A DNA stretch of 64,000 bases from Pseudomonas marginalis (GTDB lineage Bacteria; Pseudomonadota; Gammaproteobacteria; Pseudomonadales; Pseudomonadaceae), in NCBI RefSeq assembly GCF_001645105.1, contig NZ_LKEG01000025.1, forward strand, positions 48,054 to 112,053, given 5' to 3'. The notes beneath the pieces were generated by a model. That model worked only from the letters and a program-made list of their open reading frames with translations. It was not told the DNA's origin and made no database searches. The position numbers and the translations under genes are program-made. Positions 7,386-15,362 of this stretch are shown in pieces. The first letter of the stretch is position 1. Every line of letters starts with the position of its first letter.

Positions 7386-8387
7386 ATGAGCATACAGACA
7401 CAGATGCAGGCTCAGGTGTTGAGCGATTATGCCGACGGTACGTTCACCCTGACCCAGGTTGATCGCCCTTTGGCTGGAGCCGGCCAAGTACTTGTCAAGA
7501 TAGCGGCAAGCGGGGTCAACCCGATTGATTTCATGATTCGCAAGGGGCAGGCGCCCTATGCGATGCCTGAACTTCCCGCGATCCTCGGCACTGACCTCGC
7601 CGGCGTGGTGGAAGCCGTGGGCGAGGGTGTCACCGGCTTTAAGGTTGGGGACGCGGTGTATGGGCTGACGGGTGGCGTACGTGGCCTGCAAGGTTCCATG
7701 GCTGAGTACGCCGCCGTCGATGCCGACCTGCTGGCGCCCAAACCGAGTAACCTCAGCATGCGCGAAGCCGCTGCGATACCGTTGGTATTCCTGACCGCGT
7801 GGGAGGGGCTGATTGACCGTGCTGGCCTGCAATCGGGGCAGTCTGTGCTGGTGCAAGGCGGCGCCGGTGGAGTAGGGCACATGGCGGTACAAATCGCGGT
7901 TGCTCATGGCGCCAAGGTGTTCGCCACAGCATCATCCCAGAAGCGCGCAATTGTTGAGTCCTATGGTGCAACGGCCATCGACTACCGCAGCAGTACGGTT
8001 GAGCAGTATGTAAAACAGCATACGGGTGGGGCAGGTTTCGATCTGGTTTACGATACCGTCGGCGGTCAGACCCTTGATGATTCGCTGGTAGCCGCTCGCG
8101 CCTATGGTCATGTATTGAGTTGCTTTGCGTTCGGCACTCATAACCTGGCGCCAAGCTCGCTGCGGTGCGTGACGGTGTCCGGGATATTCGTATTGTTGCC
8201 GATGTTGAGTGGGGAGGGGCGTGCGCATCACGGTGAGATTCTGCGGCATGCCACACGCCTTGCCGAGGCAGGCAGGCTCGTTCCTTTGCTGGATGAGCAG
8301 CGCTTCTCCCTGGCAGACGCACACGCCGCGCATACGTTGCAGGAGTCGGGCAAGATGGTTGGGAAGGTGGTTATTGATGTCGTTTGA
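7386..8387 (+). CDS. Quinone-oxidoreductase-like MDR family enzyme
   Basis: 333 residues; the ATG follows AACAGGAGAGCGTC. It has the zeta-crystallin type medium-chain reductase pattern: ASGVNPIDFMIRKG, LGTDLAGVVEAVGEGV, GDAVYGLTGG, and the nucleotide-binding QGGAGGVGHMAVQIA (about residues 157-171). The zinc-binding cysteine cluster of true alcohol dehydrogenases is missing, so it should be an NADPH-dependent enone or quinone reductase. It is the third gene of the rightward unit, 68 bases after the LLM enzyme, and is followed by a strong terminator. Confidence 0.87.
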   Translation: MSIQTQMQAQVLSDYADGTFTLTQVDRPLAGAGQVLVKIAASGVNPIDFMIRKGQAPYAMPELPAILGTDLAGVVEAVGEGVTGFKVGDAVYGLTGGVRGLQGSMAEYAAVDADLLAPKPSNLSMREAAAIPLVFLTAWEGLIDRAGLQSGQSVLVQGGAGGVGHMAVQIAVAHGAKVFATASSQKRAIVESYGATAIDYRSSTVEQYVKQHTGGAGFDLVYDTVGGQTLDDSLVAARAYGHVLSCFAFGTHNLAPSSLRCVTVSGIFVLLPMLSGEGRAHHGEILRHATRLAEAGRLVPLLDEQRFSLADAHAAHTLQESGKMVGKVVIDVV

Positions 8388-8424
8388 TGGCTGTCGACAG
8401 ATCGCGGCACTGTAATCACAACAA

Positions 8425-8450
8425 AAAACGCAGCCCGAGGGCTGCGTTTT
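8425..8450. terminator. Strong bidirectional rho-independent terminator
   Basis: AAAACGCAGCCC (8425-8436) pairs with GGGCTGCGTTTT (8439-8450), with an A-tract on the left and a T-tract on the right. It sits between the convergent MDR (stop 8387) and carboxymuconolactone-decarboxylase-like (stop 8463) genes and should end both transcripts. Confidence 0.85.
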
Positions 8451-8462
8451 GGTGTTCGAGGT

Positions 8463-8855
8463 TTAACGGCTGTGCTCGGTGTTCCAGGTCTTGATGGCTT
8501 CCGTCGCGACCCGGAACGCCGCCAATGCGCTCGGCACACCCGCGTAGATTGCAGCCTGCATCAACGCTGCGCGAATCTCCTCGACGGACACGCCATTGGT
8601 CAGCGCGCCCTTCACATGCACGCCCAGCTCATGGTGCTGGTTCATGGCCGTCAGCATGCCGATGTTGAGCAGGCTGCGGGTTTTGAACGGCAAGGTCTCG
8701 TCACCCCACACGGCACCCCAGCAATACTCGGTCACCAAGGCTTGCATGGGTTTATTGAAATCGTCTGCCGACGACCAGGACTTCTCAACGTGGGCGGCAC
8801 CCAGTACGGCTTTGCGATTCTCGAAGCCTTTATCAAACAGTTCGTTATTGCTCAT
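8463..8855 (-). CDS. Carboxymuconolactone decarboxylase family protein
   Basis: 130 residues starting MSNNELFDKGFENRKAVLG. The start at 8855 follows the AGGTGAAACC region; the longer frame reading into the transporter gene is rejected. The fold's landmarks are clear: TEYCWGAVWGDETLPFKTRS, LLNIGMLTAMNQHHELGVHV and GVSVEEIRAALMQAAIYAGVP. Length and opening are very like PcaC (4-carboxymuconolactone decarboxylase, beta-ketoadipate pathway). No other pca gene is present, so a related lactone-decarboxylating or AhpD-like role is equally possible. Last gene of the leftward unit with the transporter, ALDH and ADH. Confidence 0.85.
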   Translation of the reverse strand: MSNNELFDKGFENRKAVLGAAHVEKSWSSADDFNKPMQALVTEYCWGAVWGDETLPFKTRSLLNIGMLTAMNQHHELGVHVKGALTNGVSVEEIRAALMQAAIYAGVPSALAAFRVATEAIKTWNTEHSR

Positions 8856-8883
8856 GGTTTCACCTGGCTCAGGGGAGGGGAGG

Positions 8884-10551
8884 TTAGAGATTGATGTCGA
8901 TATCGCGCGTCTCGCGCAGGAAAAACAGGCCGACCACAAACGACACGCCGATCCATGCCACCGGATACCACAGGCCGAAGTAGATATTGCCCATCTGTGC
9001 TGAAAGGGCGAAGGCGATGGTGGGCAACAGTCCGCCGATCCAGCCGCTGGCAAAGTGGTAGGGGAACGACATGGACGTATAACGAATACGCGCCGGGAAC
9101 ATTTCCACCAGCATGGGCGCGACCGGCGTCAGCGAGATCACGCCGCAAAACACCAACGCCATCAACAGCAGGAAAACTTTGCCGCGCTGGAACTTCTCCG
9201 GGTCGGCTTTGAGGGGGTATCCCGCCTGGTCCAATTGGCTCTGCAACGAGGTTTTCAGCGCACCCATGCGGTCCTTGGCGACCGCTGCGTCGAGGCCTAC
9301 GGTGCCTTCAGAGACCAGCTGTGCCGAACCCACTTTGATCACCGCGTGGGCTTGGCCAGGCAGTGATTGGGTTTCGTAGCTGATGCCGGTTGCGGAGAGG
9401 GCCTGCTTGGCGACGTCGCACGGGCTGCTGAAGGTCCGGGTACCGGTCGGATTGAACATGAATGAGCATTGGGAAGTGTCGGTGACCAACGTCACCGGCG
9501 TGCGCTGTTCAGCGGCCATCAAGTCAGGGTTGGCGTAGAGCGCCACGCCTTTGTAGATAGGGAAGATGGACAGTGCCGACATCAGGAAACCCGCCAACAG
9601 GACGGGTTTGCGTCCGAGGCGATCACACAGCCAGCCGGCCAGCAAAAACATAGGCAGTGCAGTCATCAATGCCAGCGTCAGCGTGGTGTTGGCTTGCTGG
9701 GGATCGACCTTGAGGTTCTGGGTCATGAAGAACGTGGGGTACAGCACTGCGATGTAGTAAGCGCAGGTCATGCCGCCACAAATGCCGAACAAGGCGATTA
9801 CCAGGCGGCGCAGGTTGGCCTTGTCCAGAAAGGTTTCGCGCAGCGGTGATTTCGACAGGCGTTTCTCGGCTTTCATTTTCTTGAACGCCGGCGACTCTTC
9901 CATGCCCATGCGCACGGATATCGAGATGCCCAGCAGTACCAGCGAGAACAGGAACGGGATGCGCCAGCCCCAGGTATTAAAGTCGTCGCCGCTGATGTAA
10001 CGGCACGCCAGGATCACACCGAAAGCCAGCAGCAGCCCCAGGGTGCCGGTGGCCGAGATCCACGCCGTATTGAGGCCGCGCTGGCGATTGGTCGAGTGTT
10101 CGGAGACGTAGGTCGCCGCTCCGCCATACTCACCGCCCAGCGCAAGGCCTTGCAGCATCCGCAGTGCGATCAACAGACTGGGGGCCAGGATCCCGGCGTA
10201 TTCATAGGTGGGCAGCAGGCCCACCGCCACCGTAGAAATACCCATGATCACAATGGTAATGAGGAAGGTCTTTTTGCGCCCGATACGGTCGCCGATACGC
10301 CCGAATACCACTGCCCCAACCGGTCGCATCACAAAGCCGACCGCAAAGGTCAGCAACGCGAAGATAAACCCGGTGGCGGTGTCCAGGCCGGAGAAGAAAT
10401 TAAGCGCGATCACCGACGCCAGCGCGCCATACAGGGTGAATTCGTACCATTCGAACACGGTGCCCAGGGACGCGGCAGCGATTACTTTGAGCGTAGAGCG
10501 GTCTACACCTTGGGTGGATTTCAAGTCCACCGACTCAGCAGTCGTTTTCAT
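8884..10551 (-). CDS. MFS transporter of the metabolite:H+ symporter (MHS) type with a large insert
   Basis: 555 residues from ATG 10551 (MKTTAESVDLKS); the AGGTTGTG stretch upstream serves as ribosome site. The first half has the MHS signature: LGTVFEWYEFTLYGALA, then FGRIGDRIGRKKTF, then RMLQGLALGGEYGGAATYV. Between two membrane helices in the C-terminal half lies an insert of about 110 residues (roughly 345-455), rich in polar residues and holding two cysteines (SQCSF and SPCDV), absent from textbook ProP/ShiA proteins. It probably forms an extracytoplasmic lid. It likely imports the small organic acid or lactone used by the flanking dehydrogenases; that substrate is inferred only. Confidence 0.88.
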   Translation of the reverse strand: MKTTAESVDLKSTQGVDRSTLKVIAAASLGTVFEWYEFTLYGALASVIALNFFSGLDTATGFIFALLTFAVGFVMRPVGAVVFGRIGDRIGRKKTFLITIVIMGISTVAVGLLPTYEYAGILAPSLLIALRMLQGLALGGEYGGAATYVSEHSTNRQRGLNTAWISATGTLGLLLAFGVILACRYISGDDFNTWGWRIPFLFSLVLLGISISVRMGMEESPAFKKMKAEKRLSKSPLRETFLDKANLRRLVIALFGICGGMTCAYYIAVLYPTFFMTQNLKVDPQQANTTLTLALMTALPMFLLAGWLCDRLGRKPVLLAGFLMSALSIFPIYKGVALYANPDLMAAEQRTPVTLVTDTSQCSFMFNPTGTRTFSSPCDVAKQALSATGISYETQSLPGQAHAVIKVGSAQLVSEGTVGLDAAVAKDRMGALKTSLQSQLDQAGYPLKADPEKFQRGKVFLLLMALVFCGVISLTPVAPMLVEMFPARIRYTSMSFPYHFASGWIGGLLPTIAFALSAQMGNIYFGLWYPVAWIGVSFVVGLFFLRETRDIDINL

Positions 10552-10585
10552 TTTTTCACAACCTGTATTGTTTTTATTGGTGTGT

Positions 10586-12019
10586 TCAGTTGGCAAGCGA
10601 AAAGCCGACGATGGCCTTGGTTTCCAAGTACTCCATCAGTCCGTGCGCCCCCCACTCTCGGCCATTGCCGGACTGTTTGAAGCCGCCGAAGGGCGCGCCG
10701 ATATCGGCCGGCGGATAGTTCAGGTGAACCTGGCCAGCACGCAGGTGCCCGGCCATATCGCGGGCGTGGTTCAGATCAGCGGATTGCACGTAGGCCGCCA
10801 AGCCGTAAGGCGTGCCGTTCGCGATTGCGATGGCTTCTGACTCGTTGTGATAGGCAATGATCGACAACACCGGGCCGAAGATTTCCTCTTGGGCAATGGT
10901 CATGTGCGGGGTTACGTTGGCGAACACCGTGGGCTGGACGTAATAGCCCTGTTGCAGGCCCTCGGGACGGCCGACGCCACCGCAGACCAACTCAGCGCCT
11001 TCGTCAATGCCGCGTTGCACAAGGGTTTGTACGCGTTCGAACTGAGCCCTGTTGACCAGCGGCCCCAGCTGGGTATTTTCATCCTGCGGATCACCGACAC
11101 GGTACTTCGCCACCTCGATCCGAGCGATTTGCACTACGTCGGCCATGCGTTCCGCCGGCACCAGCATGCGAGTCGGGATCGAGCAGGATTGCCCGCTGTT
11201 GGTGAAGCACGCGGCGATACCCTTGGAGACTGCTTGGCTGAAATCAGCATCGCCCAGCACTATATTGGCCGACTTGCCCCCCAGCTCCTGAGCGACGCGT
11301 TTGACCGTGTCGGCGGCGGTTTTCGCCACGCGAATACCGGCCTGGGTAGAGCCGGTGAAAGACACCATGTCGATGTCCGGGTGCGCACTGATAGCGTGGC
11401 CCACGTTGGGTCCGTCGCCATTGACCAGGTTGAAGACCCCTGGCGGTACGCCCGCTTCGTCCAGCACCTCGGCAAACAGCAAGGCTGAGAGCGCAGAGAA
11501 TTCGCTGGGCTTGAGGACGATCGTGCAGCCGGCCGCCAGCGCCGGGGCGATTTTCACCACGATCTGGTTGATCGGCCAATTCCACGGAGTGATCAACCCG
11601 CATACGCCGATCGCTTCGCGACGTATCTGGGTCGTGCCCTGCAGCTCGTCGAACTCGAAACTGCGCAGCACACGAATGATTTCCTCGATATGCAGCGAGC
11701 CCCGTGCCGCCTGGGCCGCCCGGGAGAAGGCAATCGGCGCGCCCATTTCCAGGGTCATCGCCTGGGCAAACTCTTCGTATCGACGCTTATAGATGCTCAA
11801 TACCCGCTCAAGCAAATCGATGCGCTGCCCCGGTGTCCAGCGTGAATAGTCCGCGAACGCCCGGCGTGCAGCGTGTACTGCGCGCTCCACATCGTCGGCG
11901 TTGCCCATGGCCAGTTCACCATAGGCTTGCTCGTCAGCCGGATTGATCAGGGTAAACGTGGCCTTGCCCATCGGCTCGACCCATTGCCCATCAATGTAGA
12001 ACTTGTCTGTAGGGTACAT
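10586..12019 (-). CDS. Aldehyde dehydrogenase (NAD(P)+-dependent)
   Basis: 477 residues starting MYPTDKFYIDGQWVEP at ATG 12019, preceded by CAGGAGTGTCGCC; a TTG at 12037 in the same frame overlaps the ADH gene and is less likely. All ALDH hallmarks are present: LITPWNWPINQIVVK, VSFTGSTQAGIRVAK, the catalytic glutamate in QELGGKSANIVLG, the nucleophile in NSGQSCSIPTRM, and EEIFGPVLSI. It should oxidise the aldehyde made by the zinc alcohol dehydrogenase encoded immediately upstream. Substrate unknown. Confidence 0.92.
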   Translation of the reverse strand: MYPTDKFYIDGQWVEPMGKATFTLINPADEQAYGELAMGNADDVERAVHAARRAFADYSRWTPGQRIDLLERVLSIYKRRYEEFAQAMTLEMGAPIAFSRAAQAARGSLHIEEIIRVLRSFEFDELQGTTQIRREAIGVCGLITPWNWPINQIVVKIAPALAAGCTIVLKPSEFSALSALLFAEVLDEAGVPPGVFNLVNGDGPNVGHAISAHPDIDMVSFTGSTQAGIRVAKTAADTVKRVAQELGGKSANIVLGDADFSQAVSKGIAACFTNSGQSCSIPTRMLVPAERMADVVQIARIEVAKYRVGDPQDENTQLGPLVNRAQFERVQTLVQRGIDEGAELVCGGVGRPEGLQQGYYVQPTVFANVTPHMTIAQEEIFGPVLSIIAYHNESEAIAIANGTPYGLAAYVQSADLNHARDMAGHLRAGQVHLNYPPADIGAPFGGFKQSGNGREWGAHGLMEYLETKAIVGFSLAN

Positions 12020-12033
12020 GGCGACACTCCTGC

Positions 12034-13161
12034 TCAATCGAACGTGATGATCTGGCGAACGGCTTCACCGTCACGCAGGCGATCCATGCCGACATTGATC
12101 TCATCCAGGGTCAATCGGTGCGTCACCAGCTTGTCGATCGGCAGGCGACCGAGACGGAATAATTCCAGGTAGCGCGGGATGTCGCGACTGGGCACGCTGC
12201 TGCCCATGTAGCTGCCGCGCAAGGTGCGCTCGTCAGCCACCAGGCCGACCATCGGCACCTCGAATGTCGCGTCCGGTCGAGCCAGGCCGGCGGTGACGAC
12301 CTCGCTGCCGCGCTTGCCGACTTTCCAGGCCGTTTGCAACGCAGCGGATGCCCCCGCGAACTCCAGCGCCACATCAACACCTCCGCCGGTCAGGTCGCGG
12401 ATGGCTTCGACCAGGTCAGGGTCGGCTGCATTAAACATATGCTGCGCCCCCAACGATTTGGCCATCGCCAGTTTTTCCGCATTGGTATCGATGGCGATCA
12501 CTTGGCTTGCGCCCGCCGCTAGCGCGCCTAGCTGCGCCGCCAGGCCTACGCCACCCATGCCGACGATTGCGACGGTCGAGCCCAGTTTTATACTGGCGGT
12601 ATTGGTCGCTGCGCCAACGCCGGTCAAGACGGCGCAGCCAAACAGTGCCGCATGTTCCAAGGGAATATCTCGGGCCACGCGCACCAGAGAGCGTGTCGAA
12701 ACCACGGCGTATTCGGCGAATGCGGAGATGCCCGAATGATGATTGAGGACTTGTTCCCCGCGCTGCAGGCGTCGATCACCGCGCAACAGCGTGCCAGCCG
12801 CGCCCGCCACCGCACCGGGGCCGCAAAGGGCAGGGCGCCCACCCGAACATTCAACACAATGGCCACAGGAGGCGACGAACACAGTCACGACATGATCACC
12901 CACAACCAAGTCGTCGACATAAGGCCCGACCGCGATGACCACACCCGCGGCTTCATGCCCGATTACCATCGGCAGCGGACGTGGTCGCACGCCTTCGATC
13001 ACGGACAGATCGGAATGGCAGATGCCGGCTGCGGCGATCTTGATCAATACCTCGCCGGGTCCCGGATCTCGTAGCTCAATCGTATCGATGCGCAAAGGTC
13101 GGCTTTGGGCAAATGGAGCCGGCAAACCCATCTGGTCCAACACGGCAGCTCTGATTTGCAT
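12034..13161 (-). CDS. Zinc-dependent alcohol dehydrogenase (class III-like)
   Basis: 375 residues; the ATG at 13161 is preceded by TTAAAGGAAATCCCC. The catalytic zinc ligands lie in AGICHSDLSVIEG and GHEAAGVV, the structural zinc cysteines in CGHCVECSGGRPALC, and the coenzyme fold in VAIVGMGGVGLAAQLGA with the Asp of VIAIDTN selecting NAD+. The relation to glutathione-dependent formaldehyde/aryl-alcohol dehydrogenases is clear, but the substrate is not. First gene of the leftward unit; its stop overlaps the ALDH start region. An operator-like element lies 60-72 bases upstream. Confidence 0.92.
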   Translation of the reverse strand: MQIRAAVLDQMGLPAPFAQSRPLRIDTIELRDPGPGEVLIKIAAAGICHSDLSVIEGVRPRPLPMVIGHEAAGVVIAVGPYVDDLVVGDHVVTVFVASCGHCVECSGGRPALCGPGAVAGAAGTLLRGDRRLQRGEQVLNHHSGISAFAEYAVVSTRSLVRVARDIPLEHAALFGCAVLTGVGAATNTASIKLGSTVAIVGMGGVGLAAQLGALAAGASQVIAIDTNAEKLAMAKSLGAQHMFNAADPDLVEAIRDLTGGGVDVALEFAGASAALQTAWKVGKRGSEVVTAGLARPDATFEVPMVGLVADERTLRGSYMGSSVPSRDIPRYLELFRLGRLPIDKLVTHRLTLDEINVGMDRLRDGEAVRQIITFD

Positions 13162-13220
13162 GGGGATTTCCTTTAAATCAATTGTTTTTATGAGGGCGCG
13201 TTCAGCGATTTAGTCGTATC

Positions 13221-13233
13221 ACTGTATTACAAT
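13221..13233. promoter_or_regulatory. Operator-like site upstream of the ADH operon (ACTGTATTACAAT)
   Basis: It differs by one base from the ATTGTATTACAAT sites at 13298 and 18420. It is also part of a wider imperfect palindrome, CTGTATTACAATATTACAG (13222-13240). Position 60 bases before the leftward ADH gene suits control of that operon. Confidence 0.5.
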
Positions 13234-13290
13234 ATTACAGCTTCAACAATACAGGGGGTTCAGGCAGCAAGTCGTAATTGGTCTGAATTA

Positions 13291-13319
13291 TTGACATATT
13301 GTATTACAATACTTAAGGT
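13291..13319 (+). promoter_or_regulatory. Predicted promoter with internal operator ATTGTATTACAAT (13298-13310)
   Basis: A perfect -35 box TTGACA (13291-13296) is followed 17 bases later by a weak -10 candidate TAAGGT (13314-13319). The spacer holds the inverted repeat ATTGTA-T-TACAAT, which fits the TNGTNNNACNA consensus of GntR/FCD regulators. The same TTGACA-N-ATTGTAWTACAAT arrangement occurs, on the other strand, at 18420-18439. Confidence 0.6.
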
Positions 13320-13387
13320 GTTCTCACAAAGCGCCCGGGGTATCTGAGCACCTTGGCCAAAAAAACAATTAACCATCGAGATACGCT

Positions 13388-14281
13388 ATGAACGACGATA
13401 ACCAAGGCACTCGCCCTACAGTCCTCTTCATCGGGCTGGGGATGATGGGGCGCCCGATGGCAAGTCTTATTGCCAAGGCGGGATACCCTTTGTTGGTGAG
13501 CGACACCAACGACCAGGCTGTCAGTGATCTGTGTGCAGAAGTGGGCGCCCGTCGCCTTGAAAGTGCGCAGACACTTGCCGATGTCCGTATCGTCATCACC
13601 ATGTTGCCCAACTCCCGCATCGTCAATCAGGTGCTTGTGGGCGACTATGGTGTCGCCAAACGCCTGGCGCAGGGCGCCTGCGTGATCGACATGAGTTCCT
13701 CGGAACCGCTCGAAACCCAAGCGCTGGGCAAACAACTGAATGAGCTGTCGCTGTGTTTCCTTGATGCGCCGGTTTCCGGTGGCGTGAAACGCGCTATTTC
13801 CGGGACGCTGCAAATCATGGTGGGCGGGGATGTCAACGTGCTCCAGCAACACCGCGAGCTGCTGGACGTCATGGGCAGCTCAACCCACGTTGGTCCAAAT
13901 GGTGCAGGTCATGCGGTCAAGGCGTTGAACAACTTTGTGTCTGCCACCGGGTTGTTGGCCACCGTTGAGGCGCTGCATGTGGGTGAGAAATTCGGTGTAG
14001 ATCCGGCAGTGATGACCAGCGTGCTCAATAATGCTTCCGGCGGTAACTTCACCACGGCCAACAAGGTCAACCAGTTCATGCTCAGCGGCACTTACGCATC
14101 GGGCTTCGCATTGCAACTGATGGTCAAGGACCTGAAAATCGCCGTCACCCTTGCAGAGCAGATGGGTCAGCAGATGAAGCTCGGCCATGAGTGCCTGGCC
14201 GTCTGGCAGGAAGCGGCGCAAAGCACCACGCCTCAGACCGATCACACTGAGATGTACCGCATCATCGATGCTCACGGCTAG
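13388..14281 (+). CDS. NAD(P)-dependent beta-hydroxyacid dehydrogenase (3-hydroxyisobutyrate dehydrogenase family)
   Basis: 297 residues. Family landmarks appear in order: FIGLGMMGRPMASLIAKAGY (coenzyme fold, near residue 15), DAPVSGGVKRAISGTLQIMV (about 120-140), the catalytic lysine region GAGHAVKALNNFV (about 173-185) and a C-terminal helix block. It should oxidise a beta-hydroxy acid (or reduce the semialdehyde) with NAD(P)+; candidates include 3-hydroxyisobutyrate, tartronate semialdehyde and gamma-hydroxybutyrate. It is the first gene downstream of the operator-bearing promoter and probably cotranscribed with the lactonase-like gene that follows 77 bases later. Confidence 0.9.
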   Translation: MNDDNQGTRPTVLFIGLGMMGRPMASLIAKAGYPLLVSDTNDQAVSDLCAEVGARRLESAQTLADVRIVITMLPNSRIVNQVLVGDYGVAKRLAQGACVIDMSSSEPLETQALGKQLNELSLCFLDAPVSGGVKRAISGTLQIMVGGDVNVLQQHRELLDVMGSSTHVGPNGAGHAVKALNNFVSATGLLATVEALHVGEKFGVDPAVMTSVLNNASGGNFTTANKVNQFMLSGTYASGFALQLMVKDLKIAVTLAEQMGQQMKLGHECLAVWQEAAQSTTPQTDHTEMYRIIDAHG

Positions 14282-14358
14282 TCGACAAGCTGCGCGCTAC
14301 CGTCCGGGGCGTCACCGCTACGTCCCGGCTCTTCGTCCAACTGCTGGGTATCCGAACC

Positions 14359-15171
14359 ATGAACATCGCCCCCGCGATTGAGCCTTTTGACGTGTTCGCG
14401 GTGAAATATGCCGAGCATCGGCGCACCGCCTCCTCGAACTTCCTCGGCGGCGACCCGCACGATGGGCCGATGCCCATGGATTACTTTATCTGGGTCGCGA
14501 CCAACAGCACCGGCACTTGGGTGATTGATACCGGCTTCAACCAGGCCACGGCCCGCCAGCGTGGGCGAGACTTCATTCGTTGCCCGGCTGAATCGTTGCG
14601 GATGCTCGGTATTGATGCGGCCGCTGTCGACAACGTGATCATTACCCACCTGCATTACGATCATGTGGGCAACTTCGACCTGTTCCCATCGGCCACTTAT
14701 CATCTTCAAGACCATGAGATGCTGTTCGCAACCGGACGGCACATGGCGCACACGTGTGCACACGAGGCCTATGACGTCGAGAATGTGGTCGGGATGGTCC
14801 GCGAGGTCTACCGCGGGCGTGTGCAGTTCCATGACGGTGACGCCACGTTGACGCCCGGCCTTTCCGTGCACCTGGTGGGAGGGCATACCATGGGTTTGCA
14901 AGTGGTGCGCATTTTTACCCGCCGAGGCTGGGTGGTACTGGCCTCCGATGCCAGCCACTACTACCGCAATTTTATCGAGGACCGTCCATTCCCGATCGTC
15001 TTCAATGTGGACGATATGCGCAGTGGCTGGGCCCGAATCAGATCGTTGGCCGATTCCGAGCATCATATTGTCCCGGGGCATGATCCCTTGGTGATGAATC
15101 GCTATTCACCGCTTGCTGGCGCGTCGGAAGGCTCGATCTGCGTGCTCCATGAGCACCCCACATATCGGTGA
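14359..15171 (+). CDS. Metallo-beta-lactamase-fold lactonase (N-acyl homoserine lactonase-like)
   Basis: 270 residues. The dinuclear zinc motif HLHYDHVGN (about residues 97-105) is the HxHxDH signature; further ligands are in GGHTMG and the Asp of ASDASHYY. Order and length match AiiA/AttM-type AHL lactonases and the gamma-butyrolactone hydrolases related to them. No signal peptide, so cytoplasmic. With alcohol, aldehyde and hydroxyacid dehydrogenases around it, hydrolysis of a metabolic lactone is more likely than quorum quenching, but this is inference. The ribosome site is poor, and translation may depend on the upstream gene. Confidence 0.85.
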   Translation: MNIAPAIEPFDVFAVKYAEHRRTASSNFLGGDPHDGPMPMDYFIWVATNSTGTWVIDTGFNQATARQRGRDFIRCPAESLRMLGIDAAAVDNVIITHLHYDHVGNFDLFPSATYHLQDHEMLFATGRHMAHTCAHEAYDVENVVGMVREVYRGRVQFHDGDATLTPGLSVHLVGGHTMGLQVVRIFTRRGWVVLASDASHYYRNFIEDRPFPIVFNVDDMRSGWARIRSLADSEHHIVPGHDPLVMNRYSPLAGASEGSICVLHEHPTYR

Positions 15172-15362
15172 TTCCTGACGGGCTTGGCTGTCGGTGTCTG
15201 ATCAATATTATTTATATGAACCAGTAAATCTTATTGTTTTTATTCCTGGCGGCTGCTCGCTACTGTCCAACCCGCGCGTAACCAAGTCGCCGCCTGACTC
15301 AAGGCCACCTCGTTCTACGCAATCCTCTTATAAAAATGACTCGATAACATTCTGGAGTGCAG

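Noticed and set aside
8463..8855. Complete beta-ketoadipate (pca) pathway
   Set aside because: Only the carboxymuconolactone-decarboxylase-like gene is present. No pcaB, pcaD, pcaI/J or pcaGH genes are nearby.
10586..12019. Aldehyde dehydrogenase as the missing alpha-ketoglutarate semialdehyde dehydrogenase of the KdgD route
   Set aside because: It lies 43 kb from kdgD in an operon with an alcohol dehydrogenase and lacks the GntR operator. Family motifs do not identify the substrate, so the final step of the pathway is treated as encoded outside the window.
14359..15171. Quorum-quenching AHL lactonase as a firm assignment
   Set aside because: The zinc motif is shared by many metabolic lactonases, and the neighbours are catabolic dehydrogenases, so only the fold and general lactonase class are claimed.
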